Source: Myxococcota bacterium
GTDB taxonomy: Bacteria; Myxococcota_A; Polyangia; Polyangiales; Houyiibacteriaceae
Assembly (NCBI GenBank): GCA_025453555.1
Contig: JALOQC010000026.1
Location: 1-43,649, forward strand
Length of the DNA stretch: 43,649 nt
Reading direction: 5' to 3'
Shown: one piece after another, positions 26,943-35,571 of the stretch
Layout of the letters: every line of letters begins with the position of its first letter
Position numbering within the stretch: the stretch's first letter is position 1
The notes under the pieces: generated by a model
Told to the model about the DNA's origin: nothing
The model's database searches: none
The model's input: the letters and a program-made list of their open reading frames with translations, nothing else
Position numbers and translations under genes: made by a program

Positions 26943-29128
26943 TGACGATGCGTGACTTCTGCTGCTTCGTGCTCACCTTCGCCCTCGCGGCGTGCGGTGA
27001 CGACGACATCCGGGTCGGTGACGGCGGGCTACCCGACGCGCCCATGGCCGACGCGGGCACCGACGCGGGTCGCGTCGACGTCACGTGTGTCGATCCGGGA
27101 GGCATGCTCGGTGCGACCTGCGAGGTCGCGGCCGAATGCAACGACGGCTGCACCTGCAACGGCGTCGAGCTCTGCGAAGCGGGCGTGTGCGTCGCGGGCG
27201 AGGATCCTTGCGACGACGGCATCGAGTGCACCACGGACGGCTGCGACGAGGACGAGGACGTCTGCGTGTACGAGACCGACGACTCGATCTGCCTCGACGA
27301 CGATCTCTGCAACGGCTCCGAGCGTTGCGTGGTCGGGCTCGGTTGTCGTCCGGGTGGTCGTCTCGCGTGCAGTGATGGCGACCCCTGCACGGTGGGCTCC
27401 TGCGACCCCGAGACCGGATGCGCGTTCGAGCTGCGCGATCTCGACGGAGACGGCTTCGCGGACGATCGCTGCGGTGGCCTCGATTGCTTCGACGACCCGG
27501 GCGATGGCGCGGACGTGTTCCCTGGTGCGCCCGAGATCTGCGGCAACGGCGTGGACGACAACTGCAACGGCATCCTCGACTACCGTGAGGTGACCTGCAC
27601 CGCGTCGAACGACGACTGCGCGACCGCGGAGGCGTTGCCGGGGCCCGGCACCTACGTGCGCAGCACGCGCGGCCTCACGAACGCGATGACGATCGGCTGT
27701 CGCCCCTCGGGCCTCGACGCGGTCTTCACGTTCACGCTCGACCGTGCGCGCGACGTGGTGGTGGTGGCCGAGATCGACGGAGGCAACGGCGCGGTCGCGC
27801 TGCGCCGCCTCGACGATTGCGATTCGACCGGGCCGGACGCGCTCTGCGCGAACGAGGGCGCGGTCTCCGACGTGACCGCGCGGGATCTCGAGCCCGGTGA
27901 GTACGCGATCGTGGTGGAGACCAGCACCGCCACGAGCTTCGCGCTGAGCCTCTCTTTCCTCGAGCCCACGCCGATCCTCCCGGTGGATCTCTGCGACGTG
28001 GACACCGTCGACGTCTCGGCCGGTGGCACCTTCATGGGGCTCTTCGTCGACGTCAACGACGACTACGAGCTCGCCTGCCGCACGCCGAGCACGACCCAGG
28101 TCCGCAAGGACGTCGCGTATCGTCTCGAGATCACCTCGCCCAAGGACGTGGTGCTGCGAGGTTCGACGCGTTCGTCGTCGAGCGTTCGCCCGAGCACCTA
28201 CCTCACGCTCGTCCGCGACTGCGGGAACCCCGCCACCTCGCTCGCGTGCGTGCAGTCGACCAGCGCGGAGATTCGGCGCCGCGCGCTCGAGCCGGGCGTC
28301 TACTACGTGCTCCTCGAGTCGTCGTCGACGACCGCGGTGAGCTGGGAGCTGCAGGTGAGCGTGCTCGATGCGATGCCACGCAACGAAGGAGACGCCTGCT
28401 CCACCGCGGAGGACATCACGGACACCTCCGTCACGTTGCCGCTCTCGAGCCTGGAGCTCGACTACGGCACCGGCTGCGGTGGCAGTACGAGCTCGTCTCG
28501 CGACGGCACGTACGCGTTCACGCTCACCGAGCGCCGCGACGTGATCCTCGAGACGAACGTGGGCGCGATCCACTACCTCTCCGTCGCCACGGAGTGCGGC
28601 AATCCGGCGACGGAGCTCCTGTGCACGAGCGGTACGCCGAGCCTCGCTCCGCGGCTCTTGCGGATGGACCCGGGCACGTACTTCGTGACCTTGTCGACGA
28701 CCCTTTCGAGCGGAGACGTGACGGTCACCGCGCGGACGGAGCCGCCCACCGAGACGCCCGCGAACGACACCTGCGGGGGAGCGCTCGTGCTCGAAGACGG
28801 CGTGGAAGCGCGCGGCACGTTGCTCGGCGCGAGCGACACCACGCTCCTCTGCGGCGCAGATGGGAGCCGCGACGTCTTCTATCGGCTCGACCTCGCGGAG
28901 CGCCGGAACGTCACGCTCGTCGCTCGACGCGCGGACGGTTCGACGGAGCCGCTCTCGATCTCGCTCTTCGGGGGCACCTGCGAGGCCCCCGAGATTCCGC
29001 GCTGCGCGAGCGGCACGCCGGCGTTGCTCAATCGAACCCTCGAGGCGGGGACCCACTACGTCGCGGTGGAGTCGATCCCCAGCTTCGCAGGCTCCTACGT
29101 GCTGACGGCCTACCTCGCGGCGCCCTGA
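26942..29128 (+). CDS. Cys-rich, MopE-like motif-containing lipoprotein with repeated beta domains
   Basis: MTMRDFCCFVLTFALAACGDDD lipobox; Cys-rich segments; 'PGAPEICGNGVDDNCNG' (MopE-type metal-binding motif). ATG overlaps the upstream TGA by 1 nt. Confidence 0.82.
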   Translation: MTMRDFCCFVLTFALAACGDDDIRVGDGGLPDAPMADAGTDAGRVDVTCVDPGGMLGATCEVAAECNDGCTCNGVELCEAGVCVAGEDPCDDGIECTTDGCDEDEDVCVYETDDSICLDDDLCNGSERCVVGLGCRPGGRLACSDGDPCTVGSCDPETGCAFELRDLDGDGFADDRCGGLDCFDDPGDGADVFPGAPEICGNGVDDNCNGILDYREVTCTASNDDCATAEALPGPGTYVRSTRGLTNAMTIGCRPSGLDAVFTFTLDRARDVVVVAEIDGGNGAVALRRLDDCDSTGPDALCANEGAVSDVTARDLEPGEYAIVVETSTATSFALSLSFLEPTPILPVDLCDVDTVDVSAGGTFMGLFVDVNDDYELACRTPSTTQVRKDVAYRLEITSPKDVVLRGSTRSSSSVRPSTYLTLVRDCGNPATSLACVQSTSAEIRRRALEPGVYYVLLESSSTTAVSWELQVSVLDAMPRNEGDACSTAEDITDTSVTLPLSSLELDYGTGCGGSTSSSRDGTYAFTLTERRDVILETNVGAIHYLSVATECGNPATELLCTSGTPSLAPRLLRMDPGTYFVTLSTTLSSGDVTVTARTEPPTETPANDTCGGALVLEDGVEARGTLLGASDTTLLCGADGSRDVFYRLDLAERRNVTLVARRADGSTEPLSISLFGGTCEAPEIPRCASGTPALLNRTLEAGTHYVAVESIPSFAGSYVLTAYLAAP

Positions 29129-29195
29129 GCGTTTCGCTCGACGTTCTTCGCCGATTCCTGATCTCTCTCATTCGACGTTCCTCGTGGAGTCTCCC

Positions 29196-31202
29196 ATGCG
29201 TGCATCTCGCTTCCTGTTCCTCTTGCTCGCGCTCGGAGTCGCTTGCGGCGACGACGACTCGCGCGTCTCCGACGCCGGGCCGCTCAGCGACGCGTCGACC
29301 CCCGACGATCTCGACGGCGACGGAATCTCGAACGCGGACGAGGGATTCGCCGGACGCGTCGACACCGACGACGACGGCACGCCCGATTACCTCGACATGG
29401 ACTCCGACGACGACGGCTTGCCGGATTCGTTCGAGGCCGGCGACGACGACGTGTCCACGCCGCCCGTCGACTCCGACGGCGACGGAACCCCGGACTTCCG
29501 GGATCTCGACTCCGACGGGAACGGCATCGTCGACTCCCGCGAAGGGATGGGGGACGTCGACGGCGACGGGCGCCCCGACGCGCGCGATCCAGACGACGAT
29601 GGCGACCGGGTCTCGGACGTCGTCGAGATCGACGGACGCACCGAGTTCCCGGCGGACGCGGACGACGACGGCATCCCCGACTTCCGCGACCCCGACGGCG
29701 ACGACGACACGATCCTCGACGGAGACGAACGCCCCGCGATGGGCGACGCACCCGACACCGACGAGGACGGCATGCCGGACTGGCGCGACGAGGACACCGA
29801 CGGCGACGGCTATCCGGACTCGGTGGAAGCGGGCGACGACGATCTCTTCACGCCTCCCGTCGACACCGACGAGGACGGCATCCCGGACTTCCGGGACTTC
29901 GACAGCGACAACGACGGTCTCCCGGACGCGATCGAGCGTGACGCCGGGACCGACCCGCTCGACGAAGACTCCGACGACGACGGCGTGAGCGATCTGATCG
30001 AGGTGGGGGCCGGAACCGACCCGCTCGACGGCACCGAGAGCCCACGGACGCGTGGCGACTTCGTGTTCGTGGTGCCCTTCGTGGAGACCCCGGAGCCCGA
30101 GCGCGACACGCTCGAGTTCCGCACGAACATCCAGTTCGCCGACGCGTACTTCCTCTTCGACACGACCGGATCGATGTCGACCGAGATCGACTCGATGAAG
30201 AGCGCGATCGTGAACGTGATCGACAACCTCGTGTGCGAGGACTCGGGCGTCGCTTGCGCGGGCGATCTGGAGTGCATGGAGGGCCAGGTCTGCAGCGCGG
30301 CGGGCACCTGCATCGCCGACCCACGCATCGCCGGCTGCATCGCGAGCCTCTGGACGGGGGTGGGTGTGTACTCGGGCAACCCGAACAGCTACCGGAACCT
30401 GCTCGCGCTGCAGCCCGACTCGGCCGAGACGCAGCGGCGAATCCCGGATCGCGCGGACGGTGGCGGTGCCAACGAGACGCTCTTCGAGAGCGTGGCGTGC
30501 GTGGCCGATCCCACCGCGTGCTCGGGCGCGGAGTGTGTTCCGGGCGGGGTCGGCTGCCCGGCGTATCGCGCGGACGCGCGGCGGATCTTGATCACCATCA
30601 CCGACGAGCCGAACCAGTGCACGACGTGCGCGGTGAACACGGCGGCCGCCGCGGGCAGCCGACTTCGCGCGGAGGATCTCGTGTTCGTCGGCGTCGACGC
30701 GGACGCGGGGAACTCTCCCGCGGTTCCTCTGCAGGAGATCGCGCGCCAGTCGAACAGCTTCGACGCCAGCGGCGAGCCGCTCTACGTGCAAGGCTCCGAA
30801 GCCTCCGTCACGAGCGCCGTCACGGACGCTGTGCGGCGGATCGCGGAGAACGTGACGCTCTTCGTGAACGTCGCGCCGGAGGAGGTCGCCGGCGACGACG
30901 GAGACGCGCTGCCCTTCATCGATCGCATCGAGGTGAACGTCTCGGGCGACGGAGACTGCACCGCGGTCGGCTCGGTGGCGGACACTGACGGCGACGGCTT
31001 CCGCGACGCGTTCCCGAACCTCTTGCCTGGCACCCCGATCTGCTGGGACGTCGTCGCGCGCGAGAACGACCTCGTTCGTCCCACCGCTCGTCCCCAGGTC
31101 TTCGTCGCCCGCGTGGTCGTGCGCGGAGACGGCTCGATCCTCGACACGCGCCGCGTGTTCTTCCTCGTCCCGCCACTGGTGGACCGCCCAGTGTTCGAAT
31201 GA
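29196..31202 (+). CDS. Lipoprotein with thrombospondin type-3 Ca2+-binding repeats and vWA-like domain
   Basis: 'ALGVACGDDD'; 'DxDxDGxPD' repeats; MIDAS-like 'FLFDTTGSMSTEIDSMKSAI'. Confidence 0.88.
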   Translation: MRASRFLFLLLALGVACGDDDSRVSDAGPLSDASTPDDLDGDGISNADEGFAGRVDTDDDGTPDYLDMDSDDDGLPDSFEAGDDDVSTPPVDSDGDGTPDFRDLDSDGNGIVDSREGMGDVDGDGRPDARDPDDDGDRVSDVVEIDGRTEFPADADDDGIPDFRDPDGDDDTILDGDERPAMGDAPDTDEDGMPDWRDEDTDGDGYPDSVEAGDDDLFTPPVDTDEDGIPDFRDFDSDNDGLPDAIERDAGTDPLDEDSDDDGVSDLIEVGAGTDPLDGTESPRTRGDFVFVVPFVETPEPERDTLEFRTNIQFADAYFLFDTTGSMSTEIDSMKSAIVNVIDNLVCEDSGVACAGDLECMEGQVCSAAGTCIADPRIAGCIASLWTGVGVYSGNPNSYRNLLALQPDSAETQRRIPDRADGGGANETLFESVACVADPTACSGAECVPGGVGCPAYRADARRILITITDEPNQCTTCAVNTAAAAGSRLRAEDLVFVGVDADAGNSPAVPLQEIARQSNSFDASGEPLYVQGSEASVTSAVTDAVRRIAENVTLFVNVAPEEVAGDDGDALPFIDRIEVNVSGDGDCTAVGSVADTDGDGFRDAFPNLLPGTPICWDVVARENDLVRPTARPQVFVARVVVRGDGSILDTRRVFFLVPPLVDRPVFE

Positions 31203-31217
31203 CCAGTGTTCGAAGGA
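31188..31217 (+). repeat. 15-bp tandem duplication across a stop codon
   Basis: ccagtgttcgaatga ccagtgttcgaagga; the TGA at 31200-31202 ends the upstream CDS. Confidence 0.9.
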
Positions 31218-31224
31218 ACTTTTC

Positions 31225-31255
31225 GTGAGCCGTTTTTCGCCCCCCGCGCACTACG
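31225..31255 (+). promoter_or_regulatory. Putative ECF-type promoter, copy A, intergenic
   Basis: GTGAGCCGTTTTTCGCCCCCCGCGCACTACG; identical to copy C over CGTGAGCCGTTTTTCG and at CACTACG, with the same 16-nt gap. Confidence 0.7.
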
Positions 31256-31260
31256 GGGTC

Positions 31261-31458
31261 GAGCGGCTGGTCCGCTCTCCGAAGCGGCGTGGTGGTCCAT
31301 CCCCCCAACCGCCACGACGCTCAGGACGGGCACCCCTCGGAGCTCTCCGTTTCCACACTTCCCACACACATCCACACCTCACTCCGAGGGGTGCACGTCC
31401 GTTGCCGGGCTCGACGCAGGACGTCTCGAGCCGCCTCCGCGTCCTGAGCCCCGAGCCC
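31261..31458 (+). ncRNA. Candidate structured RNA with four consecutive hairpins
   Basis: Stems at 31261-31277, 31283-31321, 31330-31394 (13 bp perfect) and 31407-31458, immediately downstream of promoter copy A. Confidence 0.45.
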
Positions 31459-31498
31459 ACGAAACTGGGGGGTGCGGTGACCCGACCGACTGCCCACC

Positions 31499-31675
31499 AT
31501 GCCCGACGAGCCTTCTCCCATGCGCACACCCGAGCCGCGCACACCTGCCGAGCCGCCCGCGCCGACCACGCCGCGCGTTCCGCTCTCGACCCCTCCGGTC
31601 GAGCAGCCGCCGCAGACGCGTGACCGCACGCCGACGCGCCGCCCGCCGCCGCGCGAGTCGCGCGCGCGGCTCTGA
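31499..31675 (+). CDS. Small Pro-rich ORF (58 aa), low confidence
   Basis: MPDEPSPMRTPEPRTPAEPPAPTTPRVPLSTPPVEQPPQTRDRTPTRRPPPRESRARL*; lies downstream of the candidate structured leader; no good RBS close to the ATG. Confidence 0.3.
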   Translation: MPDEPSPMRTPEPRTPAEPPAPTTPRVPLSTPPVEQPPQTRDRTPTRRPPPRESRARL

Positions 31676-31683
31676 CGCTCGCT

Positions 31684-31701
31684 CCTCGCGCGGTCGCGAG
31701 G
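31684..31701. terminator. Hairpin between convergent units
   Basis: CCTCGCG-CGGT-CGCGAGG, with flanking TGACGC/GCGTCA outer arms. Confidence 0.5.
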
Positions 31702-31715
31702 TTCGCCGTGCGGCG

Positions 31716-32906
31716 TCAGCCGTGCACCGCGAGCAGGTAGATCACGATCCCGAACACGCAGATCATCGCCGCCGTCTCGACCCAGCTCACTTGGCCGTCG
31801 TCCTGCACGGCCTTCCAGAGCATCAGCATCGGCGGGAACGCGAGCAGCATCACGCTCGTGGTCTCGAGATCGATCGGCAGGATCGCGCCACTGCTCGCGG
31901 TCGGGATGACGCCCGTCTGCGCGAGGATCGCGAGCAGGATGAGCGCGACCGGGAGCACCACGAAGGGCACCTGGCTCACCTGTCCGGCCGCCGACGCGAG
32001 CGCCACGTCGTACATCTTGTTCGCGTGCGAAGTGACGATCATCGCGAACGCACCCGCGCTCGCGAACACGCTCAGCAAGAGCGCGCCGACCATCTCCGGG
32101 TATCCGGCTTCGTCGAGCGCCTCGACGAGGATGTCCGCGAAGTCGCCCACTGCGTGGCCGCCGAGCACCGAGGTCGCGAGGCCGATCGCGCCGAAGCCCG
32201 CGATGGTGCCCCAGCTCGGCGGCGCCACCGGCGGCGGACCGTCCGCGGCTGACCCCGCGGACCCGGAAGGACCGTCGTGCGCTTCTTCCTTCTCGTCGCT
32301 GCTGAAGCGCTTCACGAGCTCCAGCGTCGCGACGATCTGCACGAAGAGCAGCGCCGCGCCGAGCACGTACAAGTCCGCCGCGCCGAGGCCCTCGCCGCCG
32401 TGATCGCCGGCGGAGAACGTGCGCAGCATCAGCATCACGAGCCCGGTTCCGAGAAAGACCCCCGCCGCGGCGGCGAAGAGATCCGTGCTGATCTTCACGA
32501 GCGGCTCGGGCAATCGCGCGTGACCGGTCGCATCGCGCGGCAGGAAACCGCTGTAGAGACCGAACGCGAGCGCGCCGACGTGCAGGGTCAGACACGTGAC
32601 GATGAAGCCCACGCGCGGGGCGGCGGCGAGCACGAAGCCGAGCATCACGAGCTCGGGCACGTTCGAAGCCAGACCCGCCATCGTGCCGGCGACGAAGGGG
32701 TTCCAGCCGACGCGTTTGCCGACCCCCTCGACGCTCTTGATCATCGCCTCGCAGCTTCCGAACACTACCGCTAGACCGCCGAGCCCGAGACAGGCCGCCG
32801 CGAGCCAGAGGGGCAGCGCGTGATGCCCGAACATCCCGACCGCGACCACCGCGCCGCCGCCGCCGATCTTGTAGAGCCAGCCTCGTCCTTCGCCGCTTCC
32901 CGCCAT
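31716..32906 (-). CDS. Na+/Ca2+ exchanger-type (CaCA superfamily) cation antiporter
   Basis: Two alpha-repeat-like segments: 'NPFVAGTMAGLASNVPELVMLGFVLA' and 'MIVTSHANKMYDVALASAAGQVSQVPFVVLPVALIL'. Multiple TM helices. Confidence 0.75.
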   Translation of the reverse strand: MAGSGEGRGWLYKIGGGGAVVAVGMFGHHALPLWLAAACLGLGGLAVVFGSCEAMIKSVEGVGKRVGWNPFVAGTMAGLASNVPELVMLGFVLAAAPRVGFIVTCLTLHVGALAFGLYSGFLPRDATGHARLPEPLVKISTDLFAAAAGVFLGTGLVMLMLRTFSAGDHGGEGLGAADLYVLGAALLFVQIVATLELVKRFSSDEKEEAHDGPSGSAGSAADGPPPVAPPSWGTIAGFGAIGLATSVLGGHAVGDFADILVEALDEAGYPEMVGALLLSVFASAGAFAMIVTSHANKMYDVALASAAGQVSQVPFVVLPVALILLAILAQTGVIPTASSGAILPIDLETTSVMLLAFPPMLMLWKAVQDDGQVSWVETAAMICVFGIVIYLLAVHG

Positions 32907-33014
32907 CGCGCGTGGGTGTAGTGCAGGAAGCGCCCGCGCGTCGAGCGCGGCGTGTCGGATGCGTCTCGATCGCGTGGGCGTGTGTTGACGTCGTGGTGGT
33001 CGCGGCCGTGGTCG

Positions 33015-33044
33015 TGAACGTGAGCGTGAGCGTGAGCGTGAACG
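33015..33044. repeat. Hexanucleotide repeat (gtgagc/gtgaac)
   Basis: gtgaacgtgagcgtgagcgtgagcgtgaac. Confidence 0.85.
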
Positions 33045-33120
33045 TTCGTCCAACGTGTCGTGTGCAACGAAGGCCAGGCACGACGACCACCGTGCTCTCG
33101 TCGCCGAGCACGTCGCCGAC

Positions 33121-33235
33121 CACGACCACGACCACGTCGACGATCACGTCGACGATCACGTCGACGATCACGTCCACGATCACGTCCACGATCACGTCGA
33201 TCACGTCGATCACGACGATCACGACGATCACGAAG
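33121..33235. repeat. 12-bp tandem repeat (cacgtcgacgat) with 9-bp variants
   Basis: Repeated cacgtcgacgat/cacgtccacgat/cacgacgat units in the intergenic region. Confidence 0.92.
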
Positions 33236-33310
33236 ACAAAGACACTCATCCGTGCGCGACCCGAGCACGCCGCATGTCCTCACGCCCCTTCCTCGCGTAC
33301 CTTCGCGCCC

Positions 33311-34288
33311 GTGCTCCCCGAGACTCGGCTCCTCCTCCGTCATCCCTTCTTCCTCCAGGGCGACGTCTACACGCTCGGCGTGCCGGGATCGGAGCTCGCT
33401 CCCCTCGGCGTGAAGCGCGGCTGGAGCCCGGACGCCCACGAGCGCGCGGTCGCTCCCTTCGCGCTCGACGGCGAGCTCGCCCCGAACGCGCGCGCGGAGA
33501 TCGCGCTCGTCTACTTGCCGAAGGGCAACGCGCGTCGCGATCACGTGCTCGACCTCGCGAGCACGATCGCGGAGAGGCTCGTGCTCGTCGGCTGCAACGA
33601 CGCGGGCATCAAGACCGCGCGCAAAGCGGTCGCCGCGCGCGCGACCGGGCCCGTCCAGAGCGAGCACGGAAACCACGCGCAGCTCGTGGCGACCTCGCTC
33701 TCGGTCGTGGAGCCGAAGCTGCGGGAGCGCCGGTTCGAGGTGCCGATCGCCGAGGGAGCCGCGCTCACGCTCGTCTCGCTGCCGGGCGTGTTCTCCGAAG
33801 GGCGGCTCGACGACGCCACGCGCACGCTGCTCGACGTGATCGAGTGGCCCGCGCGCGGACGTGTGCTCGATCTCGGCTGCGGCGCGGGGCCGATCGGCCT
33901 CTCCGCGAAGCGCCGCGTGCCCGCGCTCGACGTCACGCTCGTGGACGTCGACGACTACGCGGTCGAAGCGACGCGACGAGGCGCGAAGGTGAACGCGCTC
34001 GACGTGGAGGTTCGCTCCAGCGACGGGTATTCCGCGGTGAAGGGCGAACGCTTCGACGTGATCGTCACGAACCCGCCGTTCCACCGCGGTGTCGGCACCG
34101 AGTACGAGGTCACGCGCGCCTTCGTGAACGAGGCGCCCGCGCACCTGCGACCGGACGGAGCGCTCTGGCTCGTCGCGAACGCCTTCCTCCCCTGGGAGGA
34201 GCCGCTCCGCGCACGCTTCGCGACGGTCGACGTCGTCGCGCAAGATCGCCGCTTCGTCGTCTACCGCGCGACGCGCCCGCGCACGTGA
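33311..34288 (+). CDS. RsmC/RsmD-like class I SAM-dependent methyltransferase
   Basis: 'VLDLGCGAGPIGLSAKRR', 'FDVIVTNPPFHRGVGTEYEVTRAFV' (NPPFH motif), 'LWLVANAFLPWEEPL'. GTG start at 33311. Confidence 0.85.
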   Translation: MLPETRLLLRHPFFLQGDVYTLGVPGSELAPLGVKRGWSPDAHERAVAPFALDGELAPNARAEIALVYLPKGNARRDHVLDLASTIAERLVLVGCNDAGIKTARKAVAARATGPVQSEHGNHAQLVATSLSVVEPKLRERRFEVPIAEGAALTLVSLPGVFSEGRLDDATRTLLDVIEWPARGRVLDLGCGAGPIGLSAKRRVPALDVTLVDVDDYAVEATRRGAKVNALDVEVRSSDGYSAVKGERFDVIVTNPPFHRGVGTEYEVTRAFVNEAPAHLRPDGALWLVANAFLPWEEPLRARFATVDVVAQDRRFVVYRATRPRT

Positions 34289-34378
34289 CACCTGTCCTCG
34301 GTGTCGGGGTCGACGCGAGGGGTGCAGCGGCGGTGGCGCGAAGCGTCGACTCGGGCTCCGTCTCGGACGTCTTCCGCG

Positions 34379-35554
34379 TCAGCCGAGCAACGCGATCGCG
34401 GCCGCGATCGGATCCCCCTTCGCCTTCCACCCCATCGCGGCCAGCGTCCCGTGCAGTGCCCCGAGGCAGAGCAACACGTTCCGCGGCGTCGAGCCGCTGC
34501 CCATGAGGCCGATGCGCCACGCGCGACCCTTGAAGTCGCCGAGCCCGCCGCCGATCTCGATCCCGTAGCGCTGCAGCAGCGCCTTGCGCACCGGCGCGTC
34601 CTCGATGCCCTCCGGGATCGCGACCAACGTCAGCGGCGGAAGCCGCGAGCCCTCCGGCACCGGTAGCTCGAGCCCGAGCGCCTGCAGACCCGCCGCGAGC
34701 GCCTTCGCGTGTCGTGCGTGCCGCGCGAAGCGCGCGTCGAGGCCCTCTTCGAGCGCGAGCCGGAGCGCCTCGTGGATGCCGTAGAGCATGTTGATCGGCG
34801 CGGTGTGGTGGTACGCGCGCTCACTGCCCCAATACGAGCCGATCAATTCGAGATCCAGGTACCAGCTCTGCGGCCGAATCTTTCGTGACTTCAGCTTCGC
34901 CATCGCGCGCTCCGAGAGCGACACCGGCGCGAGCCCGGGCGGACACGAGAGGCACTTCTGGGTGCCGGAGTAGATCGCGTCCACCCCGTGCGCGTCGACG
35001 TCGATCGGTACACCGCCGAGCGAGGTCACCGCGTCCACGAGGAAGAGCGCGCCGAGCTCGTCCGCCAGCGCGCGGAAGGGGGCGAGCGGCGTGAGCACGC
35101 CGGTCGAGGTCTCCGCGTGCACCATCGCGATCGCGTCGAAGCGCTGACCCTTCGCGGCCGCGCGCATCGCGTCGGCGTCGATCTCGCGCCCCCAGGGCGC
35201 GCTCACCGTCACGACCTCCGCGCCACAGCGTCGCGCGACCTCCGCCATGCGCCCACCGAACACGCCGTGCACGCCCACGAGCACGCGGTCGCCCGGCTCG
35301 ATCAGGTTCACGAAGAGCGTCTCCATGCCCGCCGAGCCGGTGCCGCTCATCGGCATCGTGATCGTGTTCTTGGTGCCGAAGACCGCGCGCAACATCGCGC
35401 GCACCTCGTCCATCACGCCGAGGAAATAGGGATCGAGGTGCCCCACGGTCGGCGCGGCGAGCGCGCGCAAGACGGAGGGCGCGACGTCGCTCGGACCGGG
35501 GCCGAGGAGCACACGCGCGGGGGGAACGAGGGGAGCGGGGACGGACAGGGTCAT
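34379..35554 (-). CDS. pucG: Class V aminotransferase, alanine/serine/ureidoglycine-glyoxylate aminotransferase (PucG-like)
   Basis: '[17 protein letters not shown]', '[19 protein letters not shown]', PLP site '[19 protein letters not shown]'. The purine-catabolic context favours PucG. Confidence 0.8.
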   Translation of the reverse strand: MTLSVPAPLVPPARVLLGPGPSDVAPSVLRALAAPTVGHLDPYFLGVMDEVRAMLRAVFGTKNTITMPMSGTGSAGMETLFVNLIEPGDRVLVGVHGVFGGRMAEVARRCGAEVVTVSAPWGREIDADAMRAAAKGQRFDAIAMVHAETSTGVLTPLAPFRALADELGALFLVDAVTSLGGVPIDVDAHGVDAIYSGTQKCLSCPPGLAPVSLSERAMAKLKSRKIRPQSWYLDLELIGSYWGSERAYHHTAPINMLYGIHEALRLALEEGLDARFARHARHAKALAAGLQALGLELPVPEGSRLPPLTLVAIPEGIEDAPVRKALLQRYGIEIGGGLGDFKGRAWRIGLMGSGSTPRNVLLCLGALHGTLAAMGWKAKGDPIAAAIALLG

Positions 35555-35571
35555 GGGAGGTCTCGTGCGGC

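Noticed and set aside
32906-32970. CACTACA upstream of the cation antiporter as a fourth ECF promoter
   Set aside because: The -10-like CACTAC is present but there is no GTGAGCC block 16 nt upstream.
33121-33235. CRISPR-like array
   Set aside because: Direct 9-12 bp repeats without unique spacers and no cas genes; a minisatellite.
33055-34506. His/Asp-rich plus ORF as a metal-binding protein
   Set aside because: Continues out of frame through the well-supported methyltransferase gene; the His/Asp stretch is explained by a 12-bp repeat.
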